Shown piece by piece: positions 51,420 through 60,606 of a DNA stretch of 64,000 nt (position 1 is the stretch's first letter; each line of letters opens with the position of its first letter). A model generated the notes under the pieces. That model saw nothing but the letters and a program-made list of their open reading frames with translations. It did not search any database and was not told the origin of the DNA. The stretch spans positions 248,001 through 312,000 of the forward strand of contig NZ_AWXZ01000017.1 of NCBI RefSeq assembly GCF_000496075.1, read 5' to 3'. Both the position numbers and the translations under genes were made by a program. The DNA is from Lutibaculum baratangense AMV1 (lineage in GTDB: Bacteria; Pseudomonadota; Alphaproteobacteria; Rhizobiales; Tepidamorphaceae).

Positions 51420-52493
51420 TCAGGCGAGGGCGTCGGCCACCGCCTTGCCGCAGGTGACGGTGTCGGCGCTGCCGCCGAGGTCTCCGGTCCGGAGCTTCGG
51501 CTCGGCGAGCACGGCCTCGCAGGCCTTCACGACCGCCTCGCTCGCTTGCGTGTGGCCGAGATGGTCGAGCATCAGGGCGGCGGTCCAGATCTGGCCGATC
51601 GGGTTCGCCATCCCCTTTCCGGCGATGTCCGGCGCCGAGCCGTGCACGGGCTCGAACAGCGAGGGGAAGCGGCCTTCCGGGTTGATGCTCGCCGACGGCG
51701 CGATGCCGATCGTGCCGGTGCAGGCGGGACCGAGATCCGACAGGATGTCGCCGAAGAGGTTCGAGGCGACGACGACGTCGAAGCGGTCGGGGTGGAGGAC
51801 GAAGAGCGCCGTCAGGATGTCGACGTGGTACTTGTCGCACAGGACGTCGGGATAGGCCTTCGCCATCTCCGCCACCCGCTCGTCCCAGTAGGGCATCGTG
51901 ATCTGGATGCCGTTCGACTTCGTGCAGGACGTCAGGTGCTTCTTGCCGCGCTTCTGCGCGAGGTCGAAGGCGAAGCGCAGGATGCGATCGACGCCGAACC
52001 GCGTCATCACCGTCTCCTGCACGACGAACTCGCGGTCGGTGTCGGGGAACATGCGCCCGCCGATCGAGGAGTACTCGCCCTCCGTGTTCTCGCGCACCAC
52101 CATGAAGTCGATGTCGCCCGGCTTCCGGTTCGCCAGCGGGCAGGGCACGCCCGGCATCAGCCGCACGGGGCGCAGGTTCACGTACTGGTCGAACTCGCGG
52201 CGGAACTTGATGAGCGAGCCCCAGAGCGAGACGTGGTCTGGCACGGTGGCGGGCCAGCCGACGGCGCCGAAGAAGATCGCGTCGTGGCCGCCGACCTGCT
52301 CCTTCCAGTCGTCGGGCATCATCTGGCCGTGCTTCGCGTAGTGGTCGCAGTTGGCGAAGTCGAACTCGTCGAGCCTGATGTCGAGGCCGAACTTCTTCGA
52401 CGCCGCCTCGATGACGCGCACGCCCTCCGGCACCACTTCCTTGCCAATTCCATCGCCGGCAATGACGGCAACCCGCTGGGCATTCTGCGACAT
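51420..52493 (-). CDS. Tartrate dehydrogenase/decarboxylase-like enzyme (first copy)
   Basis: A 357-residue beta-decarboxylating dehydrogenase of the isocitrate/isopropylmalate family, closest in style to TtuC, which oxidises tartrate or D-malate with NAD. Motifs are AVIAGDGIGKEVVPEG, VVRENTEGEYSS, TSCTKSNGI with the catalytic lysine region, SNLFGDILSDLG and EPVHGSAPDIAGKG. It lies between pdxA-like (31 bases) and the second copy (37 bases) in one operon. The ATG at 52493 begins the conserved fold. Confidence 0.88.
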   Translation of the reverse strand: MSQNAQRVAVIAGDGIGKEVVPEGVRVIEAASKKFGLDIRLDEFDFANCDHYAKHGQMMPDDWKEQVGGHDAIFFGAVGWPATVPDHVSLWGSLIKFRREFDQYVNLRPVRLMPGVPCPLANRKPGDIDFMVVRENTEGEYSSIGGRMFPDTDREFVVQETVMTRFGVDRILRFAFDLAQKRGKKHLTSCTKSNGIQITMPYWDERVAEMAKAYPDVLCDKYHVDILTALFVLHPDRFDVVVASNLFGDILSDLGPACTGTIGIAPSASINPEGRFPSLFEPVHGSAPDIAGKGMANPIGQIWTAALMLDHLGHTQASEAVVKACEAVLAEPKLRTGDLGGSADTVTCGKAVADALA

Positions 52494-52530
52494 GTCTCGA
52501 CCTTCTCTGATGTGACGGCTGGGGTACGAC

Positions 52531-53607
52531 CTATTCGTTGTCGCCTTCGATAGCGGCGATGACCGCATCCGTCACCTCTCTCGTGGTGGCGCGGCCGCCG
52601 AGATCGGGCGTGTGCAGGCCTTCGTCGGCGGTCACCTGCTCGATCGCCCGCATCAGCCGCCGAGCGGCTTCCGGTTCGCCGAGGTGATCGAGCATCAGGG
52701 TCGAGGTCCAGAACGTGCCGACCGGGTTCGCGATGCCCTTGCCGGCGATGTCGAAGGCCGAGCCGTGGATCGGCTCGAACATCGAGGGGAAGCTGCGCTC
52801 GGGGTTCAGGTTCGCGGTCGGCGCGATTCCGAGCGAGCCGGCGAGCGCAGCGGCGAGGTCGGACAATATGTCGGCGTGGAGGTTCGTCGCGACGATCGTG
52901 TCGAGCGTCTCGGGCCTGAGCGTCATGCGCATCGTCATCGCGTCGACGAGCATCTTGTCCCAGCACACGTCGGGGAACTCGGCCGCGACTTCGGCGGCGA
53001 TGTCGTCCCACATCACCATCGCGTGGCGCTGGGCGTTCGACTTCGTGACGACGGTGAGGTGGCGGCGCGGCCGCGAGCGGGCGAGCGCGAAGGCGAAGCG
53101 CATGATGCGGGCGACGCCGGCCCGCGTGAAGACGGAGACGTCGGTCGCGACCTCCTCCGGCAGCCCCTTGTGCGAGCGCCCGCCATGGCCGGCATACTCG
53201 CCCTCGGAGTTCTCGCGGACGATGACCCAGTCGAGATCGCCCGGCTTCACCCGCCGGAGCGGGCTCTCGATGCCGGGCAGGACACGGGTCGGCCGCACGT
53301 TCGCGTACTGGTCGAAGGGCTGGCAGATTGCGAGCCTGAGGCCCCAGAGCGTGACGTGGTCGGGAACGTCGGGCGCCCCCACCGCACCGAAGAAGATCGC
53401 GTCGTGGTGGCGGATGCGGGCGAGGCCGTCGGCGGGCATCATGACGCCGTGGCGCTTGTAGTGGTCCGTGCCCCAGTCGAAATGCTCGAAATCGAACGCG
53501 AAACCGCCGTCGCGGGCGGCCAGCCGGTCGAGAACCTCGATGCCGGCCGCGATAACCTCGACGCCGATGCCGTCTCCCGGGATTGCCGCGATCCTGTAGC
53601 GATTCAT
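52531..53607 (-). CDS. Tartrate dehydrogenase-like enzyme (second copy)
   Basis: A 358-residue paralogue of the preceding enzyme: AIPGDGIGVEVIAAG, IVRENSEGEYAGHG, VVTKSNAQRHAM, TNLHADILSDLA and EPIHGSAFDIAGKG. The family metal- and NAD-binding residues appear intact, but the lid region differs from the first copy, so it probably acts on a related and not identical hydroxy acid. It is the first gene of the minus-strand operon, with a perfect palindromic operator 52 bases upstream. Confidence 0.87.
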   Translation of the reverse strand: MNRYRIAAIPGDGIGVEVIAAGIEVLDRLAARDGGFAFDFEHFDWGTDHYKRHGVMMPADGLARIRHHDAIFFGAVGAPDVPDHVTLWGLRLAICQPFDQYANVRPTRVLPGIESPLRRVKPGDLDWVIVRENSEGEYAGHGGRSHKGLPEEVATDVSVFTRAGVARIMRFAFALARSRPRRHLTVVTKSNAQRHAMVMWDDIAAEVAAEFPDVCWDKMLVDAMTMRMTLRPETLDTIVATNLHADILSDLAAALAGSLGIAPTANLNPERSFPSMFEPIHGSAFDIAGKGIANPVGTFWTSTLMLDHLGEPEAARRLMRAIEQVTADEGLHTPDLGGRATTREVTDAVIAAIEGDNE

Positions 53608-53658
53608 GAATCCTCCGATCCCGCCCGCCTGCCGTCGGATCCCGGAGTACAATAAGAG

Positions 53659-53676
53659 AGGATTGTCGACAATCCT
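53659..53676. promoter_or_regulatory. GntR-type operator, site A
   Basis: AGGATTGTCGACAATCCT is a perfect 18-base palindrome, 52 bases before the start of the second tartrate-dehydrogenase-like gene. Its core ATTGTCGACAAT fits the TTGT...ACAA operators of GntR/FadR-subfamily repressors, one of which is encoded in the same island. Confidence 0.65.
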
Positions 53677-53752
53677 TCGCTGCCACGGCCGCAGAACTCC
53701 GGCCGCGCCTCTAACACGGAGCCGGGTGGGGCGGGCGCGCGATGGATTGTTG

Positions 53753-53764
53753 ATCGTTGACAGT
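53753..53764. promoter_or_regulatory. GntR-type operator-like element, site B
   Basis: ATCGTTGACAGT matches site A's core at 9 of 12 positions and overlaps a second degenerate copy starting at 53746. It lies 148 bases before the first MmgE/PrpD gene. Weaker than A; an inference from similarity. Confidence 0.35.
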
Positions 53765-53911
53765 TTGGAGCGGCCGTTGGTAGCTAGGCATGAGGGTTCC
53801 GGCCGCCTCCGCCGGCAAGGTCGGCGCGCCGGGATCCCGCGGAGGAAGCGACTTCGGGCACCGGCGCGGCCACAAGCCCGAGCGACGAGAGATCGCCAGC
53901 GAGAGCAGGAC

Positions 53912-55348
53912 ATGGAACAGCGCACGCCCAAGCACTTCACGCCCCAGAGCGACCCCTCGATCGGCGCGGGGCTGACCGAGGAGGTCGCGGCCTTCGTGCT
54001 CGACACCGGCTTCGACGCGATCCCCGGTGAGGTCGTCGAGCTCGCGAAGAAGTCGATCCTCGACGGGTTCGGGCTCGCGCTGTCGGGATCGGTCGCGGCG
54101 TCGGGCCGAATCGTGCAGGCCCACCTGAAGGACGTGGCGGGCGCCGGCGAAGCGGTGGTGATCGGCACTGGCATGAAGGTGCCGTCGCGCTTCGCAGCCT
54201 TCGCGAACGGCGTCGGCATCCACGCCGACGACTACGACGACACCCAGCTCGCCGTCGCGGAGGACAGGGTCTACGGCTTGCTCACCCACCCGACGGCGCC
54301 GTGCCTGCCGGCCGCCTTCGCCGAGGCGCAGACGCGGTCTTTAAGCGGTCGCGACATGCTGGCGGCCTATCTCGTCGGCGTCGATGTCGAGTGCAAGATC
54401 GCCGAGGCGATCTCGCCGCGCCACTACCAGCACGGCTTCCACGCGACAGCGACCTGCGGCACCTTCGCGGCGGCGTCCGCGGCGGGGAGGCTTCGCGGCT
54501 TCGACCGCGAGACCCTGCAGCGCGCGCTGTCGATCGCCGGCAGCCAGAGCGCGGGCCTGCGCGAGAATTTCGGCACGATGACGAAGCCGTTCCACGCCGG
54601 CCGCTCCTCGGAGGCCGGCGTCGTCGCCTGCGACTTCGCCGAGCTCGGCTGGAGCGCGACCGACAAGATCCTCGAGGCGCCGCGCGGCTTCTTCCAGGCG
54701 CATGGCGGCGGCTACGACCTCGACGCCATCCGCGGCAAGCTCGGCGCGCCGTGGACGTTCGCCGACCCCGGCATCTCGATCAAGCCGCACCCGTCGGGCT
54801 CGCTCACCCATCCCGGCATGACCGAGATGCTGTCGCTCATCAAGGAGCACGGGATCCGGGCCGAGGATGTCGAGAAGGTCGACGTCGGCACGAACCACAA
54901 CATGCTGAACGCGCTGATCCATCACCGGCCGAGAAACGAGCTCCAGGCGAAGTTCTCGATGGAGTTCTGCATGGCGATCCTGCTTCTCGACGGGCGCGCG
55001 AACCTGCCGGAGTTCACCGACGAGACGGTGCTGCGCGACGATGTGCAGGCGATGATCGAGCGCGTCGACTTCCACATGCATCCCGACGCCGAGGCCGCGG
55101 GCTACGCGAAGATGACGACGATCATCGACATCCGCATGAAGGACGGCCGCACGATCTCGGGCCGCGCCGATTTCGGCAAGGGCTCGCCCGCGAACCCGAT
55201 GACCTACGAGGAGGCCGCCGACAAGTTCCGAGGCTGCGCGGAGTTCGCGGGCTGGCCGAAGGACAAGGGCGAACGGATCATCGACCTCGTCGCCGACCTC
55301 GACGGCGCCCGCGACCTCGAAGCCCTTGCCGCGGCGCTTTCGGCCTGA
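53912..55348 (+). CDS. MmgE/PrpD family protein (first copy)
   Basis: A 478-residue protein of the MmgE/PrpD fold, which includes 2-methylcitrate dehydratase, cis-aconitate decarboxylase and iminodisuccinate epimerase. Typical segments are LAKKSILDGFGLALSG, the active-site region ANGVGIHADDYDDTQ, AYLVGVDVECKIAEAI and SAGLRENFGTMTKPFHAGRS in pieces. Which reaction it performs cannot be read from sequence alone. It opens the plus-strand arm of the island, followed after 65 bases by the hydrolase gene. Confidence 0.9.
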   Translation: MEQRTPKHFTPQSDPSIGAGLTEEVAAFVLDTGFDAIPGEVVELAKKSILDGFGLALSGSVAASGRIVQAHLKDVAGAGEAVVIGTGMKVPSRFAAFANGVGIHADDYDDTQLAVAEDRVYGLLTHPTAPCLPAAFAEAQTRSLSGRDMLAAYLVGVDVECKIAEAISPRHYQHGFHATATCGTFAAASAAGRLRGFDRETLQRALSIAGSQSAGLRENFGTMTKPFHAGRSSEAGVVACDFAELGWSATDKILEAPRGFFQAHGGGYDLDAIRGKLGAPWTFADPGISIKPHPSGSLTHPGMTEMLSLIKEHGIRAEDVEKVDVGTNHNMLNALIHHRPRNELQAKFSMEFCMAILLLDGRANLPEFTDETVLRDDVQAMIERVDFHMHPDAEAAGYAKMTTIIDIRMKDGRTISGRADFGKGSPANPMTYEEAADKFRGCAEFAGWPKDKGERIIDLVADLDGARDLEALAAALSA

Positions 55349-55413
55349 GACTGAAGGGGCGCGCCCGACGCCGAGGCGTCGGATGCGCTTCCCCTGAAGT
55401 CGAAGATGGAGAC

Positions 55414-56361
55414 ATGGCGGTGGACACTCCCGCGACGCACGAGACCACGGGCTCCCGGACGGGACCGCTCGAGGGCTTCACCTACCGGCGCGTCAGGACG
55501 CGCGGCGCCGAGATCAACGTCGCGACGGCCGGCGACGGGCCACCGCTCGTCCTCCTCCACGGGAACCCGCTGACCCACTACAGCTGGCACCGGATCGCGG
55601 GCCCGCTCGCGCGCGACTTCACGATCGTCGCGACCGACCTCCGGGGCTACGGCGACAGCTCGAAGCCCGAGGGCGGCGAGAACCACGAGAACTACAGCTT
55701 CCGCGCGATGGGCGAGGACGTATTCGACGTGATGGACGCGCTCGGCCACGAGCGCTTCCAGGTGGCGGGCCACGACCGCGGCGCCCGCGTCGCATTCCGC
55801 ATGGCGCTCGACCGGTCCGAACGCATCGAGCGCGTGGCGCTGCTCGACATCGTGCCGACCTACAACATCCTGACGAACGTCACGAAAGGCTGGGCCAAGG
55901 AGAGCTATCACTGGTTCTTCATGGCGCAGAACGCGCCGTTCCCGGAGAAGCTGCTGACAGCCGACCTCGACTATTACATCGACTACAAGCTGAACAAGAA
56001 GGGCGTGGGCCTGTCGATCTTCAGCCCCGAGGCGATGGCGGAATACAAGCGCTGCACGACGCCGGAGCAGATCCACGCGGTGTGCGAGGACTACCGTGCG
56101 ACGCTCGGCATCGACTTCGAGACGGACGCGGCGGACCATGGAAAGCGGCGGATCGCCTGCCCGACCCTCGCGATCTGGGGCTCGAACAGCCACTGCGACC
56201 GCCATTTCAGGCCGGCGGAAGCCTGGGGCGAGTGGTGCGACGACCTGATCGCCTACAGCGTGCCGACCGGCCATTACCCGGCGGAGCACCGGCCGGACCT
56301 GATCGAGCCGGCCTTCCGGACGTTCTTCCAGGGCGGCAGGCCCGAGGCGCCCGCGACATGA
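55414..56361 (+). CDS. Haloacetate (fluoroacetate) dehalogenase-type alpha/beta hydrolase
   Basis: The 315-residue protein carries the complete catalytic set of fluoroacetate dehalogenase as known from Rhodopseudomonas palustris RPA1163: nucleophile Asp121 with Arg122 and Arg125 in GHDRGAR, Asp145 in LDIVPTY, halide-pocket His166 and Trp167 in SYHWFFMAQ, a tyrosine in CEDYRA (227) and the general-base histidine in GHYPAEH (287). The spacing from the nucleophile to Asp and to His-Trp (24, 45 and 46 residues) equals that enzyme. Haloacetate hydrolysis to glycolate is the family inference; the true substrate may be another 2-halo or ester acid. The stop overlaps the rhodanese ATG. Confidence 0.8.
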   Translation: MAVDTPATHETTGSRTGPLEGFTYRRVRTRGAEINVATAGDGPPLVLLHGNPLTHYSWHRIAGPLARDFTIVATDLRGYGDSSKPEGGENHENYSFRAMGEDVFDVMDALGHERFQVAGHDRGARVAFRMALDRSERIERVALLDIVPTYNILTNVTKGWAKESYHWFFMAQNAPFPEKLLTADLDYYIDYKLNKKGVGLSIFSPEAMAEYKRCTTPEQIHAVCEDYRATLGIDFETDAADHGKRRIACPTLAIWGSNSHCDRHFRPAEAWGEWCDDLIAYSVPTGHYPAEHRPDLIEPAFRTFFQGGRPEAPAT

Positions 56362-57932
56362 CGCGCCAGGTCCCGCCCGCCGAGGCGAAGGCCCGGGTCC
56401 ATGGCGGCGGCGAGATCGCCTTCCTCGACGTGCGGGAAGCGGGGCAGTTCGGCGAGGGGCATCCGCTCTTCGCCGTGCCCTGCCCCTACAGCCGGCTCGA
56501 AAGCCTCTCCGCCCGGCTCGTGCCGAACCCGGCGGTGCCGGTCGTGCTGATCGACGCCGGCGACGGGTTGGCGGAGAAGGCGGGAGAGAGGCTGCGAGCG
56601 CTCGGCTATGCCGACGTCTCCCGCGTCGAGGGCGGCGCGCCCGGCTGGCAGCGGGCGGGATTCACGCTCTTCAAGGGCGTCAACGTGCCTTCGAAGACAC
56701 TCGGAGAGCTGGCCGAGCACGAATGGCATCCCCGGACGGTCGACGCGGAACGGTTGCGCGAGTGGCAGGCCGAGGGAAGGGTTCGCCTCTTCGACGGGCG
56801 CCCGCCTTCGGAATACGCGAAGATGCACGTGCCGGGCGCCGTCTGCATGCCGAACGGCGAGCTCGCCCACCGGATCGACCTCGTGGCCGACGGCGAGGTG
56901 CCGGTGGTCGTGGGGTGCGCGGGCCGGACGCGCGGGCTCGTCGGCGCGATCGGGCTCGGTCTCATGGGCTATTCGGGCGAGGTCTACGCGCTGGAGAACG
57001 GAACGCAGGGCTGGGCGCTCGCGGGGCAGACGCTCGAGCGCGGCGTCGCGGCGGCGCCGCTGCCGGAGCTCGACGTGCCGGCCCGTGCGCGGGCCCGCGA
57101 GCGGGCCACCGCCTTCATGGCGCGGTGGGGCATCCCCTCGGCCTCGGCGGCGGATCTGTCCGACATGGTGGCGGAGACCGGCCGGACGACCTTCGTCTTC
57201 GACGTGAGGTCGGCGGAGGAGGCCGCGCAGGACCCGATCGAGGCGGCGCGCCACGCCCTGAGCGGGCAGCTCGTCCAGTCCACGGACCAGTTCGTCGGCG
57301 TCCGCCATGCACGCATCGTCCTCTGCGACGACGAGGGCGTGCGGGCCGCGCTCGCGGCTTTCTGGCTGCGCCAGCTCGGCTTCGACCCCGTCGTCGTGCT
57401 CATCGACGACGCGGTCCGGGCGCTGCCGGCGACGCGGCGGGTCGAGGTGCGGCCGGCACGGGCGCACGAGATCTCTCCGGCCGACGCGCTGCGCCTTCTC
57501 GGCGACGGGCGCGCACAGCTCGTGGACCTCAGGGCCTCGAACGTCTTTCGTGAGGGCCATGTCGAAGGCGCGACCTGGGCGATGCGTTGCCGGCTCGCTT
57601 CGCTGACCGGAAAGCGCCGGCCGGTCCTGATCGCCGACGACGAGGAAGTCCTGGCGGGGGCGCTACGCGAGCTCGAAGCCTGCGGCCTCGCCGCCGTCTC
57701 CGTCGTCCGGGGCGGCCACGCCGCCCTCGTCGCGGCGGGCGCGACGGAGGTGAGGGGGGCGGGATACCCCTCCGACGAGGAGGCGATCGACTTCCTCCGC
57801 TTCGTTCACGACAGGCACGACGGCAATCTCGAGGCATCGCGCCGCTACCTCGCATGGGAGCAGGGCCTGATCGCGCAGCTCGACCCGGAGGAGCGCCGGG
57901 AGTTCCGGCCGGCGGCTGACGCCGGCTCGTGA
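56358..57932 (+). CDS. Four-domain rhodanese-like protein
   Basis: A 524-residue protein with four tandem rhodanese-like domains (about 1-105, 127-230, 260-360 and 370-470) and a helical tail. Domains 2 and 3 have a cysteine at the active-loop position (C187 in VVGCAGRTR, C323 in IVLCDDEGVR); in domains 1 and 4 the loop has aspartate (LIDAGDG, LIADDEE), so they are probably structural. Sulfur transfer is likely but the donor and acceptor are unknown. It is translationally coupled to the hydrolase gene. Confidence 0.85.
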   Translation: MTRQVPPAEAKARVHGGGEIAFLDVREAGQFGEGHPLFAVPCPYSRLESLSARLVPNPAVPVVLIDAGDGLAEKAGERLRALGYADVSRVEGGAPGWQRAGFTLFKGVNVPSKTLGELAEHEWHPRTVDAERLREWQAEGRVRLFDGRPPSEYAKMHVPGAVCMPNGELAHRIDLVADGEVPVVVGCAGRTRGLVGAIGLGLMGYSGEVYALENGTQGWALAGQTLERGVAAAPLPELDVPARARARERATAFMARWGIPSASAADLSDMVAETGRTTFVFDVRSAEEAAQDPIEAARHALSGQLVQSTDQFVGVRHARIVLCDDEGVRAALAAFWLRQLGFDPVVVLIDDAVRALPATRRVEVRPARAHEISPADALRLLGDGRAQLVDLRASNVFREGHVEGATWAMRCRLASLTGKRRPVLIADDEEVLAGALRELEACGLAAVSVVRGGHAALVAAGATEVRGAGYPSDEEAIDFLRFVHDRHDGNLEASRRYLAWEQGLIAQLDPEERREFRPAADAGS

Positions 57933-57966
57933 GCACGCGTGCCGGACGAGCAGGCGGAAACTGTCT

Positions 57967-57978
57967 TCTGTTGACAAT
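57967..57978. promoter_or_regulatory. GntR-type operator-like element, site C
   Basis: TCTGTTGACAAT matches the core of site A at 9 of 12 positions, with the right half perfect. It lies in the 160-base gap before the second MmgE/PrpD gene, 115 bases upstream of its start, where a separate promoter is expected. Confidence 0.42.
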
Positions 57979-58092
57979 TTCGGATGCCGCCGATCTAGTT
58001 GACGTGGCAGCCCTGGCGGGCCTCTGCGGCCTGCAGGTTGCGTGGCGGGTGGCGCGACGGTGGAAACGACCACGATCCCGGAGAAAACGCCG

Positions 58093-59457
58093 ATGACCTC
58101 CCCAGCCGTGACCCGAAACCTCGCCGATTGGATCGTGGGAGTGCGGGACGACGACGTCCCGGCGGAGGTGCGCCGCGAGGGTGTCCGCACCTTCGTCAAC
58201 TGGGCAGGCTGCGCGGTGGGTGGCGCCTCGCACGAAACGGTCGACGCGGCGCTGAGGGCCGTCGACCCGTTCTCGGGGCCGCGGAAGGCGAGCGTGCTCG
58301 GGCGATCCGAGCGGCTCGACGTCCTCCATGCGGCGCTCCTCAACGGCATCTCCTCGCATGTGCTCGACTATGACGACACGCACCTGAAGACGATCATCCA
58401 CCCCGCGGGCCCGGTCGCCTCCGCGCTTCTCGCGGTGGCCGAGGCGCGCCCGATGAGCGGCCGGGCGTTCCTCACCTCGCTCGTCGTCGGCGTCGAGGTC
58501 GAGTGCCGCATCGGCAACGCCGTCTATCCCGACCACTACGACCGGGGCTGGCACATCACCGGCACGGCGGGCGTGTTCGGCGCGGCCGCCGCGGTCGGCC
58601 GGGCGATCGGCCTCGACACGACGCGGATGCAGTGGGCGCTCGGGCTCGCGGCGACCCAGGCCTCCGGCCTGCGCGAGATGTTCGGCACGATGACGAAGAG
58701 CTTCCACCCGGGCCGGGCCGCGCAGAACGGCGCGATGTCGGCCTTCCTGGCGGAGGCCGGCTACGACAGCTCGCTCCAGGGCATCGAGGCGCCGCGCGGC
58801 TTCGCGAACGTCCTCTCCGACAAGCAGGATTACGGCGAGATCCTCGACGGGCTCGGCAGAAGCTGGGAAGCGGCGCTGAACAGCTACAAGCCCTTCGCCT
58901 GCGGCATCGTCATCCATCCCACGATCGACGGCTGCCAGCAGCTGCGCGAGGAGCTGGGCGAAAGGGTTTCGGAGATCGCGGAGGTGCGGCTGACGACGCA
59001 CCCGCTCGTGCTGGAACTGACAGGCAAGCGCACGCCGAAGACGGGCCTCGAGGGCAAGTTCAGCGTCTACCATTCCGCGTCCTGCGCCCTTCTCACCGGC
59101 GACGGCTCGCCGACCGCCTTCACCGACGAGATGGTGAACCGGCCCGACATCATGGACCTTCGAGACAGGGTGCAGGCGACGGCCGACCCCGCCTGCCACG
59201 AGGCCTCCGTCGACATCGAGCTCGTCTTCAGGGACGGCTCGACGGTGGCCAAGCACATCGAGCGGGCGATCGGCAGCCGGGAGAAGCCGCTGAGCGACGA
59301 GCAGGTGAGCGCGAAGTTCACCCACCAGGCGGAGCTCGTCGTCGGCGCCGACCAGACGCGCCGGATCCTCGACGCGGCCTGGGGGGTGGAGGATCTCGCC
59401 GACGCCGGCGAGGTGGCACGGACGGCGGCGACCGGCGCGCGCGCCGCGGCCGAATGA
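58093..59457 (+). CDS. MmgE/PrpD family protein (second copy)
   Basis: A 454-residue MmgE/PrpD protein, distinct from the first copy: WAGCAVGGASHETVDAAL, the active-site stretch HVLDYDDTHLKTIIHPAG, VVGVEVECRIGNAV and GLREMFGTMTKSFHPGRA. Both copies share the DYDDT pattern. The enzyme could be a dehydratase, decarboxylase or epimerase of a di- or tricarboxylic acid. ATG 58093 has CGGAG about 8 bases upstream; GTG 58042 would add 17 residues. The next gene follows after 10 bases. Confidence 0.89.
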   Translation: MTSPAVTRNLADWIVGVRDDDVPAEVRREGVRTFVNWAGCAVGGASHETVDAALRAVDPFSGPRKASVLGRSERLDVLHAALLNGISSHVLDYDDTHLKTIIHPAGPVASALLAVAEARPMSGRAFLTSLVVGVEVECRIGNAVYPDHYDRGWHITGTAGVFGAAAAVGRAIGLDTTRMQWALGLAATQASGLREMFGTMTKSFHPGRAAQNGAMSAFLAEAGYDSSLQGIEAPRGFANVLSDKQDYGEILDGLGRSWEAALNSYKPFACGIVIHPTIDGCQQLREELGERVSEIAEVRLTTHPLVLELTGKRTPKTGLEGKFSVYHSASCALLTGDGSPTAFTDEMVNRPDIMDLRDRVQATADPACHEASVDIELVFRDGSTVAKHIERAIGSREKPLSDEQVSAKFTHQAELVVGADQTRRILDAAWGVEDLADAGEVARTAATGARAAAE

Positions 59458-59467
59458 GGCGGCTTCC

Positions 59468-60559
59468 ATGGGCGCGCTGAAGCTCGGCATCCTCGAGGGC
59501 GACGACATCGGCCACGAGATCGTGCCGGCCGCCGTCGAGATCGCGCGCGCGGCCGCCGAGGCGACCGGGCTTCGCATCGACTGGCACGAGATCCCGATCG
59601 GGCGGCGGGCGCTCCACACGCACGGCCACACGATGCCCGAGGGAACGCTTCAGAGGCTCGGCGCGCTCGACGGCTGGATCCTGGGGCCCATCGGCCACCG
59701 CGACTATCCGAAGGTGCCGGAGGCGGTGAACCCGCACCCGATCCTCAGGAAGCAGTTCGACCTCTTCGCCAACGTGCGCCCGACGCGCTCCTATCCCGAC
59801 ATAGGCTGCCTCTACGACGATATCGATCTCGTGATCGTGCGGGAGAACAACGAGGGCTTCCAGCCCGACCGGAACGTCGTCATGGGATCGGGCGAGTTCC
59901 GGCCGACGCACGACGTCACGATCTCCGTCCGCGTCATCACGAGCGAGGGCAGCCGAAAGGTCGCCCGGGCCGCCTTCGAGCTGGCGCGCGCGCGGCGGAA
60001 GCACCTGACCCTCGTCCACAAGAACACCGTGTTCAAGCTCGGCTGCGGCATGTTCGTCGACAGCTGCCACGAGGTGGCGCGGGAATTCCCGGACGTGACG
60101 GTCGACGAGGTGATCGTCGACACGATGGCGATGCGCCTCGTCCGCGACCCCCAGAGCTTCGACGTCGTGGTCACCACGAACATGTTCGGCGACATCCTGA
60201 CGGACGAGGCGGCGGGGCTCGTGGGCGGCCTCGGCATGGCGCCCGGCCTGTGCATCGGGCGCGGCTCGATCGCGATGGCGCAGGCGACACACGGCTCCGC
60301 GCCCGACATCGCCGGCAAGGGTATCGCGAACCCCTACGCGATGATCGAGTCGACGCGCATGCTGCTCGACTGGCTCGGCCGCCAGCGCGGCATCGACGAG
60401 GCGGTGGAGGCGGCCGGGCTGATGAAACGGGGGATCGACCACGCCCTGTCGCGGCCCGGGACCCGCACGCGCGACATCAACGGCACGGGCGACCAGCGGG
60501 CGATGGTGGACGGCATCCTCGCGGGCATGGGCGCGGTGTCGGTGTCGGCGGGGGCGTGA
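59468..60559 (+). CDS. Isocitrate/isopropylmalate dehydrogenase family protein (third copy)
   Basis: A 363-residue beta-decarboxylating dehydrogenase. It has ILEGDDIGHEIVPAA in the place of the usual GDGIG, VRENNEGFQPDR where the tartrate-type copies have VREN[TS]EGEY, the catalytic VHKNTVFKLG, TTNMFGDILTDEAAGL and THGSAPDIAGKGIANP. The D for G change and altered lid mark a separate subfamily and perhaps another substrate. It probably follows the action of the adjacent MmgE/PrpD enzyme on a 2-hydroxy acid. Confidence 0.87.
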   Translation: MGALKLGILEGDDIGHEIVPAAVEIARAAAEATGLRIDWHEIPIGRRALHTHGHTMPEGTLQRLGALDGWILGPIGHRDYPKVPEAVNPHPILRKQFDLFANVRPTRSYPDIGCLYDDIDLVIVRENNEGFQPDRNVVMGSGEFRPTHDVTISVRVITSEGSRKVARAAFELARARRKHLTLVHKNTVFKLGCGMFVDSCHEVAREFPDVTVDEVIVDTMAMRLVRDPQSFDVVVTTNMFGDILTDEAAGLVGGLGMAPGLCIGRGSIAMAQATHGSAPDIAGKGIANPYAMIESTRMLLDWLGRQRGIDEAVEAAGLMKRGIDHALSRPGTRTRDINGTGDQRAMVDGILAGMGAVSVSAGA

Positions 60560-60606
60560 GCGGCACCTGCGGAGAGGCGTTGAGCGAAAGTTGAGTCGCG
60601 GTTTCG

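Larger units (their letters stand above)
53608..53911. other. Divergent promoter region of the catabolic island
   Basis: This 304-base gap holds no gene. It contains the perfect palindrome AGGATTGTCGACAATCCT near the minus-strand operon and a weaker related element nearer the plus-strand operon. Both promoters must lie here. The rest is GC-rich with no recognisable element. Confidence 0.6.
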
